DNA of 64,000 nt from Solitalea agri (GTDB taxonomy: Bacteria; Bacteroidota; Bacteroidia; Sphingobacteriales; Sphingobacteriaceae), in the NCBI RefSeq assembly GCF_023914155.1, contig NZ_JAMWYS010000003.1, positions 1 to 64,000 of the forward strand, read 5' to 3'. The notes beneath the pieces were generated by a model that was not told where the DNA came from, made no database searches, and saw only the letters and a program-made list of their open reading frames with translations. Shown piece after piece: positions 8,243 to 17,016 of this stretch. Position numbers and translations under genes: made by a program. The stretch's first letter is position 1; each line of letters opens with the position of its first letter.

Positions 8243-10450
8243 ATGGCTTTGATCAGAAAAGATTCCATGCTGCAGCTTGGGCATAATTTCATTTCCGGTT
8301 CCCAGATTCCCGATGGAAAGGACGAGTACTACATTCGTTTTCAACAATCGGGAGGACAAAAATACCGTCAGCTTCGTCGCGATGAAATCCAACTGTTACA
8401 GGCTAATAATAATTTGTCCGACGATTGGACAAATATCTGGGTGACCAATAAGTTCAATCCTAGTTATGTACGCAACTGCAATTTCTATGGATTGATTCGA
8501 ATTGGTGATCTGGAAGAATACTTTCTCGAATATCACGATATGCGTTACCCGGTTGGATTATATAATTCAACCATTGTTTCTTGTGATCTGGGCAACAACG
8601 TTTCCTTGAACAATGTCAGTTATGTTTCACATTACATTATAGGTAATGAAAGCATTTTATTCAATGTTCATGAACTGCAGGTTTCCAATCATGCCAAATT
8701 CGGCAATGGAATCGTAAAAGAAAGTGAAGATGAATCTATACGCATATGGCTGGAAATCTGCAATGAAAACGGGGGTCGAAAAATTCTACCTTTCGATGGC
8801 ATGCTAACTAGTGATGCATTTTTATGGTCGAAATATAGAGACGATGAAGAGCTGATGCAGAAGTTGTTGGAAATTACACAGAATCAGTTTCCTTCAAATC
8901 GTGGCTATTATGGAACCATAGGTGAACAATGTGTTATCAAAAACTGCCAGATCATAAAAGACGTAATAGTTGGTGATGGAGCCTATATTAAAGGAGCAAA
9001 TAAACTTAAAAACCTTACTATCAACAGTAACTTCGAAAGTTGTACCCAAATTGGTGAAGGTGTAGAATTGGTAAATGGTATAATAGGTTACGGTTGCAAA
9101 ATATTTTATGGTGTTAAAGCTGTACGTTTCTCATTAGGAAATAACTCTTCGCTTAAATATGGTGCTCGTCTGATCAATTCAGTTTTAGGAGAAAACTCCA
9201 CCATTTCATGTTGTGAGGTTTTGAATTGTTTGATCTACCCTGGACATGAACAACACCACAATAACTCATTTTTAATTGCGGCAACAGTTTTAGGTCAGAG
9301 TAATATTGCAGCGGGTGCCACCATTGGCTCTAACCATAACTCAAGAGCAAATGATGGAGAGATTGTTGCAGGCAGAGGCTTTTGGCCAGGCTTATGTGTT
9401 AGTTTAAAACATAACAGTAAGTTTGCGTCGTTTACACTTTTAGCAAAAGGTTCATATCCGGCTGAACTAAATATAGCACTCCCTTTCTCATTAGTCACAA
9501 TTAATGAACGTGATCATTTGCTTCAAATAATTCCGGCTTATTGGTGGATGTATAATATGTATGCATTGGCCCGTAACTCATGGAAATATTTAGCGCGTGA
9601 TGCCCGCAAAATTAAATACCAGGAATTTGAATTCGACTACCTCGCTCCTGATACCATCGAAGAAATTTTTACGGCGATAGAGCAACTTGAAATTTGGACA
9701 GGCATGGATCAATCTCGCAAAAAAGAGCTAAATGGCCAGGCGGGAAGTCCATTGAAAGAGATTGGCCGTTCATTCCTGTTAAATGCAGGTAAGAAGCTTA
9801 GTCAGATTGAAGTTTTAGGTGGAACGATTGAAGCTAGTAGTCGTAAGTCGATCATATTAAAACCAGGAGAAGCATACAGCTCGTATAGGGAAATGGTTCA
9901 TTATTTTGCAATAAAAACATTGATACAATTTTCACGAACACATAAGCTTAGCAATTTGCAACAAATTATAGCACGCCTAGGTGAAACTAAACGTTGCAAA
10001 TGGATAAATATGGGAGGACAACTAATAGCTGAGCACGATCTTTTGGAACTTAAAAACAAGATTAAAGAGGGTTCCATAAACAGTTGGAACAAGATCCATG
10101 ATCATTATAATTATCTTCAACGATATTATGAACAGCGAAAAGCCGAGTATGCACTTGCTGCATTAAAAGATCTGCACCAGGTATATTCACTTGAACAAAT
10201 TGAAAATAAATGGAACAGCTGGTTGGATTGGGCCATTGAAATTGCTGAAAAAGTTAAAGATCGGACGTTTGATTCACGCAACAAGGATTATATAAATGAA
10301 TTCAGAAAACTACCATACGATAATGAAAAAGAGATGGAAATGGTGGTTGGAAGCATAAATGATAATGAGTTCATTAAAACAGTCCAAAACAATTATGTAA
10401 AATTTCTTGGACATGTTACTGAATACAAACTTGCGGTAAACGTTCTATAG
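8243..10450 (+). CDS. DUF4954 family protein with left-handed beta-helix (hexapeptide) domain
   Basis: 735 residues, recognised as DUF4954, a Bacteroidota/Spirochaetota family of unknown activity. The middle (about 215-400) has hexapeptide-repeat character typical of sugar-nucleotide acyl- or nucleotidyl-transferases (for example IGEQCVIKNCQIIKDVIVGD and AAGATIGSNHNSR). The ends are helical and lack a recognisable nucleotidyltransferase GxGxR motif. It follows glmS by 16 bp, which suggests a link with amino-sugar metabolism; this rests on context alone. A strong terminator follows. Confidence 0.8.
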   Translation: MALIRKDSMLQLGHNFISGSQIPDGKDEYYIRFQQSGGQKYRQLRRDEIQLLQANNNLSDDWTNIWVTNKFNPSYVRNCNFYGLIRIGDLEEYFLEYHDMRYPVGLYNSTIVSCDLGNNVSLNNVSYVSHYIIGNESILFNVHELQVSNHAKFGNGIVKESEDESIRIWLEICNENGGRKILPFDGMLTSDAFLWSKYRDDEELMQKLLEITQNQFPSNRGYYGTIGEQCVIKNCQIIKDVIVGDGAYIKGANKLKNLTINSNFESCTQIGEGVELVNGIIGYGCKIFYGVKAVRFSLGNNSSLKYGARLINSVLGENSTISCCEVLNCLIYPGHEQHHNNSFLIAATVLGQSNIAAGATIGSNHNSRANDGEIVAGRGFWPGLCVSLKHNSKFASFTLLAKGSYPAELNIALPFSLVTINERDHLLQIIPAYWWMYNMYALARNSWKYLARDARKIKYQEFEFDYLAPDTIEEIFTAIEQLEIWTGMDQSRKKELNGQAGSPLKEIGRSFLLNAGKKLSQIEVLGGTIEASSRKSIILKPGEAYSSYREMVHYFAIKTLIQFSRTHKLSNLQQIIARLGETKRCKWINMGGQLIAEHDLLELKNKIKEGSINSWNKIHDHYNYLQRYYEQRKAEYALAALKDLHQVYSLEQIENKWNSWLDWAIEIAEKVKDRTFDSRNKDYINEFRKLPYDNEKEMEMVVGSINDNEFIKTVQNNYVKFLGHVTEYKLAVNVL

Positions 10451-10469
10451 TAATTGATTAAATATTAGA

Positions 10470-10520
10470 CAGGCTGCGAAAATATGCGTTAAAAGCGTAT
10501 TTTTGCAGCCTGTTGTTTTT
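10470..10520 (+). terminator. terminator after DUF4954 gene
   Basis: CAGGCTGC (10470-10477) pairs with GCAGCCTG (10505-10512), extended through GAAAATATGCG against GCGTATTTTT; the tail is TTGTTTTTT. Strong long stem. Confidence 0.8.
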
Positions 10521-10584
10521 TGGCGTATTTATAGACTTTAAAAAGCTTCCAAAACATAACAGTTGACTTTTAAATAACTTTTGA

Positions 10585-12370
10585 GTGAAGAACATTCGTA
10601 ACTTCTGTATTATTGCCCATATTGATCATGGTAAAAGTACCCTGGCTGATCGTTTATTAGAATACACCAAAACCATCAGCGAGCGTGATGCCCAGGCACA
10701 GTTGCTCGATAATATGGATTTAGAAAGAGAACGTGGAATTACCATTAAAAGCCATGCAATTCAAATGGAATATAAAGTGGCAGGAGAAAATTATATCTTC
10801 AATTTGATTGATACTCCGGGCCACGTGGATTTTTCGTATGAAGTTTCTCGCTCAATTGCAGCCTGTGAAGGTGCTTTATTAATTGTAGATGCATCACAAG
10901 GAATTCAAGCCCAAACAATCTCAAATCTTTACTTAGCGCTAGAACATGATCTTCATATTATTCCTATTTTGAATAAAATGGATCTTCCTGGCGCCATGCC
11001 TGAAGAAGTTAAAGACCAAATTGTTGACTTAATTGGTTGTGATCGTGATGAAATTATTCCGGCTTCTGGTAAAACAGGATTAGGTGTTGATAAAATTATT
11101 GAAGCAATCGTTGAACGTATTCCTGCTCCTGTTGGTAATCCTGATGGTCCGCTTCAAGCCTTGATTTTTGATTCAGTTTTTAACTCATTCCGTGGTATTA
11201 TCGCTTACTTTAAAGTACTCAACGGAGAAATTCGTAAAAACGATAAAGTAAAATTTGTTGCTACCGGTAAAGAATATATCGCTGACGAAGTTGGTACTTT
11301 AAAATTAAACCAAGAACCGAAGAGCGTTATTAAAACCGGGGATGTAGGTTATATCATTTCGGGTATTAAAGAAGCTCGAGAGGTGAAAGTTGGTGATACG
11401 ATTACCAAAGTTGATAACCCGGGGGAAGCAATCATCGGTTTTGAAGAAGTAAAACCAATGGTATTTGCCGGCATTTACCCGGTTGATACTGAAGATTTTG
11501 AAGAGCTCCGAGAAGCAATGCACAAGCTTCAGTTAAATGATGCGTCCATTGTTTTCGAGCCTGAATCTTCAGCAGCCCTTGGATTTGGTTTCCGTTGTGG
11601 TTTCTTAGGAATGCTACACATGGAAATTATCCAGGAACGCTTAGAACGTGAATTCGGAATGACCGTAATCACCACAGTTCCCAACGTATCTTATAAAGCC
11701 TACATGACAAAAGGGAAAGAAGAAATTATTGTAAATAACCCTTCTGACCTGCCTGATCCGAGTAAGCTTGACCTTATTGAAGAGCCTTATATCAAAGCCA
11801 ATATTATTACAAAATCCGACTTTGTTGGGCCTGTTTTATCGCTTTGTATTCAAAAGAGAGGAACAATTGTAAATCAGTCGTATTTGACCTCTGATCGTGT
11901 TGAATTGGTGTTTGAAATGCCTATGGGCGAAATTGTATTTGATTTCTATGACAAATTAAAAACAATTTCTAAAGGTTACGCCTCTTTCGATTATCATCAA
12001 ATTGGTTATCGCCAGTCTGATTTAGTAAGAATGGACATTCGACTTAACGGTGATCCGGTTGATGCGTTATCGTCACTAATTCACCGAAGCAATGCGTATA
12101 ACTTTGGTAAAAAGATTTGCGAAAAGTTAAAAGAGTTATTACCTCGTCAACAATTCGAAATTGCTATTCAGGCTTCAATTGGAGCTAAGGTTATTGCTCG
12201 CGAAACCGTAAAAGCAATGCGTAAGGATGTAACAGCTAAGTGTTACGGTGGTGATATTTCGCGGAAACGTAAACTATTGGAGAAACAAAAAGAAGGTAAG
12301 AAACGTATGCGCCAAGTTGGTTCAGTAGAAATTCCACAATCGGCGTTTATGGCAGTACTTAAATTAGATT

Positions 12371-12372
<2 letters not shown>
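10585..12372 (+). CDS. lepA: elongation factor 4 (ribosome back-translocase)
   Basis: 595 residues, typical length. Translational GTPase: G1 AHIDHGKST (about 10-18), G3 DTPGH, G4 NKMD, and the EF4-specific C-terminal domain ending [22 protein letters not shown]-like. EF4 acts on stalled or mis-translocated ribosomes. The start is GTG at 10585: an in-frame TGA at 10582-10584 leaves no upstream alternative, and the family start [16 protein letters not shown] fits exactly. No Shine-Dalgarno site is visible. Monocistronic, between a terminator and a REP-like repeat. Confidence 0.97.
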
Positions 12373-12449
<77 letters not shown>

Positions 12450-12455
12450 CAAGAA

Positions 12456-13337
12456 ATGCAATTACTCGACGGAAAATTAGTTTCTGAAAAACTAAAAAAT
12501 GATATAGCTGCAGAAGCGGCTGATTTTACTGGAAAAACTGGTCGCCAACCTCATTTGGTTGCCGTTTTAGTAGGTAATGATGGAGCCAGCGAAACTTATG
12601 TTGCCAGCAAAATGAAGAACTGTGAAAAGGTTGGTTTTAAATCAACTCTGGTTCGATATGATGCTACTATTTCAGAAGCTGAATTACTAAAGAAAATTGA
12701 TGAGTTGAACAATGACCAGGGTGTTGATGGTTTCATTGTTCAGTTACCATTACCTAAACATATCGACGCAGAAAAGGTTACAGAAGCCATTGATCACCGC
12801 AAAGATGTTGACGGCTTCCACCCTATTAACTTAGGTCGTATGCAGCGTAATTTACCTGCCTTTATTCCGGCAACGCCATACGGAATCTTATTAATGCTTC
12901 AGGAATATGGAATTGATACTACAGGTAAGTACTGTGTTGTAATTGGTCGCAGTAATATAGTAGGTTCACCTATGAGCATTTTAATGGCGCGTAACACTAC
13001 ACCAGGTAACTGTACCGTGACCATGGTGCATAGTAAAACTCCTGATATTACCGAATACACCAAAAAAGCAGATATTTTAATTGCTGCAATTGGTAAAGCC
13101 GAGTTTGTTACCGCTGATATGGTGAAAGAGGGAGCAATTGTAATTGATGTGGGAATAAATCGCGTTGAATCAAGTGAAACCAAATCAGGGTTTAAATTAA
13201 AAGGTGATGTTAAATTTGATGAAGTAGCTCCTAAAGCTTCTTTTATTACCCCGGTCCCCGGCGGTGTTGGTTTAATGACCATTGTGAGCTTACTGAAAAA
13301 CACTTTGGCTGCCGCAAAAAAAGAGATCTATCAATAA
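12456..13337 (+). CDS. folD: bifunctional methylenetetrahydrofolate dehydrogenase / cyclohydrolase
   Basis: 293 residues. It interconverts 5,10-methylene-, methenyl- and 10-formyl-tetrahydrofolate in the cytoplasm, with NADP. Seen: catalytic region [14 protein letters not shown] (Lys and Tyr), [14 protein letters not shown], the folate-pocket DVDGFHPIN segment, the nucleotide motif [11 protein letters not shown] and the signature [10 protein letters not shown]. Full family length. It follows lepA across the CCCCTAAAGGGG repeat and has its own terminator. Confidence 0.98.
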   Translation: MQLLDGKLVSEKLKNDIAAEAADFTGKTGRQPHLVAVLVGNDGASETYVASKMKNCEKVGFKSTLVRYDATISEAELLKKIDELNNDQGVDGFIVQLPLPKHIDAEKVTEAIDHRKDVDGFHPINLGRMQRNLPAFIPATPYGILLMLQEYGIDTTGKYCVVIGRSNIVGSPMSILMARNTTPGNCTVTMVHSKTPDITEYTKKADILIAAIGKAEFVTADMVKEGAIVIDVGINRVESSETKSGFKLKGDVKFDEVAPKASFITPVPGGVGLMTIVSLLKNTLAAAKKEIYQ

Positions 13338-13361
13338 AAATTGATTAAAAAAATAAACTGG

Positions 13362-13397
13362 AAAGCTGTGTTGTTAATAACTTCACAGCTTTTTTGT
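13362..13397 (+). terminator. terminator after folD
   Basis: AAAGCTGTG (13362-13370) pairs with CACAGCTTT (13384-13392), then TTTTG. Confidence 0.75.
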
Positions 13398-13486
13398 TTT
13401 ATGAAAAACATCTTAGATAAGATCATCTGATTGTAATATCCCTACCTACTTTATAGAGAGATAGCTTCTGTATGGCCAAACATTCT

Positions 13487-13494
13487 TATCTTTG
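13487..13494 (+). promoter_or_regulatory. candidate queE -7 box
   Basis: TATCTTTG fits TAnnTTTG and lies 20 bp before the queE ATG, giving a very short leader. The context TTTGCGGCTCAAA resembles the rnhA box context at 63044. Confidence 0.5.
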
Positions 13495-13514
13495 CGGCTC
13501 AAAAAAATTAAGGC

Positions 13515-14138
13515 ATGTCGGTACTGGTACCAGAAGATGGAACATTATTACCCTTGATGGAGGAATTTTATACCATCCAGGGAGAAGGATTTAACACCGG
13601 AAAAGCGGCGTATTTTATACGTTTGGGCGGTTGCGACGTGGGTTGCCATTGGTGCGATGTAAAGGAATCATGGGATGCTGAACTTCACCCTTTAACCAAA
13701 GCTGATGTAATTGTGGACCATGCCTCCCAATATCCTTCAAAAGCAGTGGTTGTTACTGGAGGAGAGCCATTAATCTATAACCTGGAATACCTTACTAAAG
13801 AACTTCAAAATAAAGGAATCAAAACTTTTATAGAAACTTCAGGAGCTTACCCTCTTTCGGGAAGCTGGGATTGGATTTGCCTTTCGCCAAAAAAATTCAA
13901 AGCTCCCCGTCCAGATATTTTACCTGTGGCAGATGAACTAAAGGTAATTGTTTTTAATAAATCAGATTTTGAATGGGCAGAGCAATATGCTTTACAGGTA
14001 TCAGAAAAATGTAAACTATATCTTCAGCCCGAGTGGAGTAAAGCCAAAGAAATGACCCCTCTTATTGTGGAATATGTAATGGCCAATCCGAAATGGGAAA
14101 TTTCACTTCAAACGCATAAATATCTGAATATCCCATAA
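13515..14138 (+). CDS. queE: 7-carboxy-7-deazaguanine synthase (radical SAM)
   Basis: 207 residues. It makes 7-carboxy-7-deazaguanine from 6-carboxytetrahydropterin in queuosine synthesis. The cluster motif is CxxxCxxC at Cys40, Cys44 and Cys47 (GGCDVGCHWCDVKESWD), matching the QueE variant of the radical-SAM signature. EEFYTIQGEGFNTGKAA and TGGEPL are also present. No other queuosine genes are nearby, so the pathway is scattered. Confidence 0.95.
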   Translation: MSVLVPEDGTLLPLMEEFYTIQGEGFNTGKAAYFIRLGGCDVGCHWCDVKESWDAELHPLTKADVIVDHASQYPSKAVVVTGGEPLIYNLEYLTKELQNKGIKTFIETSGAYPLSGSWDWICLSPKKFKAPRPDILPVADELKVIVFNKSDFEWAEQYALQVSEKCKLYLQPEWSKAKEMTPLIVEYVMANPKWEISLQTHKYLNIP

Positions 14139-14236
14139 GTAATTAATAGTTACTTCTATAGAGTTTAACCACATTTTAAAAGCTTTAATTTCAATTTAAG
14201 TTTTAAAAGTTTTATCTTGTAACAACTTATTGACAA

Positions 14237-16159
14237 ATGAAGCTTGAAACACATAAGTTGAAGCTATACTTAGCCGTATTCTTGTGCTTTGCTCAAATGA
14301 TTGTAAATGCACAGGTTAAGTATTCAACCCAATCAAAACAAGCCATTAAATTTTACGAAGAGTCAGATACTTATCTGAATTCGAAAAACTATAATGGAGC
14401 CATAGAGGTTTTAAATAAAGCCATTGCTGCAGACAAATCATTTATCGATGCTTACCAGCGCTTAGGAGATATCTACCGCGTTATAAAGAATTATGAAAAA
14501 GCTAGGGAAAACTATCTGCAAGTAATAACCCTTTTTCCCGACTTTGCAAAGCAGGATTATTATTTTCTGGGAGAAATTGAAGTTAAAAAAGGCAATTACA
14601 GCTATGCTAAGAAATATCTTGAAAAATTCATGATGTATGCTGATAAACCTCAGCAATTCATCCCTCAGGCAAAGAAATACCAGGCAGATTGTAAATTCGC
14701 AATTGAAGCCCTAAAACATCCGGTACCTTTTACCCCTAAAAACTTAGGCGGAGCAATCAACACTAATGCAGACGAATACCTTCCTAGCCTAACAGCTGAT
14801 GGCAAACAAATGATTTTTACCCGTAAAGCTAACAACAATGAAGACTTTTATACAAGCACATTCATAAACGATCAATGGACATCTGCAGTTAAGCTAAGTG
14901 GTAATATTAATACCCCATATCTAAACGAAGGAGCACAAAGCTTATCCTCTGACGGGCAATACCTTTTATTGACCATATGTAATGCTCCCGGAAGTTATGG
15001 TCGCTGCGACCTTTATTATTCTCGATTGGAAGGCACAGAATGGGCTGCGCCTGTAAATATTGGCGCACCCGTAAATACAGGAGCATGGGAATCACAGCCC
15101 TGCCTGGCCCCCGATGGAAGAACCCTTTATTTTGCCAGTGATCGTAAAGGAGGTTTAGGTAAGATAGATATTTGGAAATCGTATTTACAAGACAACGGCA
15201 CCTGGAGTGAGCCAGAGAATTTAGGGCCGAATATCAACACTACAGAGGATGAGCAATCGCCATTTATTCACCCAGATAATGAAACACTTTATTTTAGCTC
15301 AAATGGCTGGCCGGGAATGGGTAACAGCGATATTTATATATCACGGAAAGATGAAAACGGCGCTTGGACGCTGGCTGAAAACGTGGGCTATCCTATAAAT
15401 ACCAATATGGATGATTTTTGTCTTGTTGTAACTGGCAATGGCAATAAAGGATACTTTTCTACTAATAATACTGCTGGAAAAGCCGGGCATGATCTTTACT
15501 CATTTGATATTCCTCAAAAATTAAAGCCTAAAGCATTAACTTTTATAAAAGGTTTTGTGTTTGATGAAAAGACAAAAGAAAAGTTAGATGCAGTTGTTGA
15601 AGTTCAGAATCTCAAAACAAGTAAAACAGTTTACCGATCTGTTTCAAATTCCGAATCTGGACAATTTTATGCTAGTTTACCACAAGGAAATCAATATGCA
15701 GTTAATGTTTCGCGTGAAGGTTATTTATTTTACTCCGGATATTTCTCAACGGTAGACGCCGATAACACAAATGTGGTTTGCTTAAAAGCTCCTTTGAAAG
15801 AAATTGCAGTTGGTGAAAAAATAGTACTGAAGAACATTTTTTTTGAAACAAATTCATTCAAATTAAGTTCTGAATCAATGATTGAATTACAAAAGGTAGT
15901 TGCTTTTATGAAGAGTAATGCACAAGTGGCAATTGAAATCTCTGGATATACTGATAATGTTGGCGATGATCAATCAAACCTGCTTCTATCAGAAAACAGA
16001 GCTAAAGTTGTTTATGGCTATTTATTGCGTTCAATACCTAATCCAAAACGGTTTACGTATAAAGGTTTTGGCGAAAACCAGCCAATAGATTCAAATGAAA
16101 CACCGCAAGGAAAAGCCAATAACCGAAGAACAGAATTGAAAATAACTAGTATTCAATAA
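14237..16159 (+). CDS. TPR / PD40 beta-propeller / OmpA-domain envelope protein (PorE-like architecture)
   Basis: 640 residues with a signal peptide (about 1-25, cut near VNAQ). Domain order: tetratricopeptide helices (30-140), PD40/WD40-like propeller blades (165-425; repeated YLPSLTADGKQMIFTR and QPCLAPDGRTLYFASDRKGG), a carboxypeptidase-regulatory-like beta-sandwich (435-520), and an OmpA peptidoglycan-binding domain (530-640; ISGYTDNVGDDQSNLLLSENR, NNRRTEL). This matches PorE of the type IX secretion system, but the same layout occurs in many Bacteroidota paralogues, so the T9SS role is uncertain. It is an outer-membrane, peptidoglycan-bound periplasmic protein. Confidence 0.85.
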   Translation: MKLETHKLKLYLAVFLCFAQMIVNAQVKYSTQSKQAIKFYEESDTYLNSKNYNGAIEVLNKAIAADKSFIDAYQRLGDIYRVIKNYEKARENYLQVITLFPDFAKQDYYFLGEIEVKKGNYSYAKKYLEKFMMYADKPQQFIPQAKKYQADCKFAIEALKHPVPFTPKNLGGAINTNADEYLPSLTADGKQMIFTRKANNNEDFYTSTFINDQWTSAVKLSGNINTPYLNEGAQSLSSDGQYLLLTICNAPGSYGRCDLYYSRLEGTEWAAPVNIGAPVNTGAWESQPCLAPDGRTLYFASDRKGGLGKIDIWKSYLQDNGTWSEPENLGPNINTTEDEQSPFIHPDNETLYFSSNGWPGMGNSDIYISRKDENGAWTLAENVGYPINTNMDDFCLVVTGNGNKGYFSTNNTAGKAGHDLYSFDIPQKLKPKALTFIKGFVFDEKTKEKLDAVVEVQNLKTSKTVYRSVSNSESGQFYASLPQGNQYAVNVSREGYLFYSGYFSTVDADNTNVVCLKAPLKEIAVGEKIVLKNIFFETNSFKLSSESMIELQKVVAFMKSNAQVAIEISGYTDNVGDDQSNLLLSENRAKVVYGYLLRSIPNPKRFTYKGFGENQPIDSNETPQGKANNRRTELKITSIQ

Positions 16160-16171
16160 CTTACACTAAAA

Positions 16172-16606
16172 ATGTCAAACCAAAACTACTCAAATCACGC
16201 CCAATTGGTTAAAGGGTATCATGGATTATTATTTTTTCTCTTACTGGCCGGATTTATTGGCTCAATCATAAATCTGATAGAGTCATTTAATTCAAACGGA
16301 AATCTTTATAGTGCCTCATTAATTCTGTTACTATTCGTTTGTTCTTTTTTAGCTTTTTACTATTTAAGAGTATTCGCCCTACGTGCCCAAGATAGAGCTA
16401 TTAGAGCAGAAGAAAACCTTCGCTATTTCGTTCTAACAGGCAAATTGTTGGATAATAAACTTCGTATGGGACAAATTATTGCACTTCGTTTTGCTCCTGA
16501 TGATGAATTGATTGAATTGGCGAAAAGAGCTGTAAATGAAAAATTAAGCAATAAGCAGATTAAACAATCAATTAAAAACTGGAAAGCAGATTTTAACAGA
16601 GTTTAA
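16172..16606 (+). CDS. DUF6526 family membrane protein
   Basis: 144 residues. The N-terminus SNQNYSNHAQLVKGYHGLLF and two transmembrane spans (about 18-40 and 47-68), followed by a helical cytoplasmic tail with RxQDRAIRAEENLRYF, match the DUF6526 family of unknown function. It starts 12 bp after the OmpA-type gene and is followed after 5 bp by a DCC-family protein, so the three probably form one transcript. Confidence 0.75.
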   Translation: MSNQNYSNHAQLVKGYHGLLFFLLLAGFIGSIINLIESFNSNGNLYSASLILLLFVCSFLAFYYLRVFALRAQDRAIRAEENLRYFVLTGKLLDNKLRMGQIIALRFAPDDELIELAKRAVNEKLSNKQIKQSIKNWKADFNRV

Positions 16607-16611
16607 CATAA

Positions 16612-17016
16612 ATGAAGGATAAAAAATTGATCGTTTTATTTGATGGCGTTTGCAACTTATGTAATAAATCGGTGCAGTTTATTATTAAAAATGACCCAAA
16701 AGGTAAATTTATGTTTGCTGCTCTACAATCAAATGCTGGGAAAAATTTGCTCAAAGAATTTAACCTTGATCAACAAGATTTAAACTCATTCATTTTGATA
16801 GATAATAACAAACCCCGATTGAGATCAACCGGGGTTTGTTATGTATTTAAAAATCTTAACGGATTTTTCCCTTTGCTCTATGTCCTTATAATTGTTCCAA
16901 AGGTTATTCGCGATTGGATCTATAATAAAATAGCCCAAAGCAGGTATAATTTATTTGGGAAGCAAGAACAATGCATGATTCCAACACCTGAATTAGCATC
17001 AAGGTTTATTAGTTAA
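16612..17016 (+). CDS. DCC-family thiol-disulfide oxidoreductase-like protein (DUF393)
   Basis: 134 residues. The diagnostic N-terminal motif DGVCNLCNKSVQF carries the CxxC pair Cys14/Cys17. The family is predicted to be thioredoxin-like; the substrate is unknown. It starts 5 bp after the DUF6526 gene. Its last 4 bp overlap the 3' end of the convergent recQ gene, with no terminator between them. Confidence 0.85.
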   Translation: MKDKKLIVLFDGVCNLCNKSVQFIIKNDPKGKFMFAALQSNAGKNLLKEFNLDQQDLNSFILIDNNKPRLRSTGVCYVFKNLNGFFPLLYVLIIVPKVIRDWIYNKIAQSRYNLFGKQEQCMIPTPELASRFIS

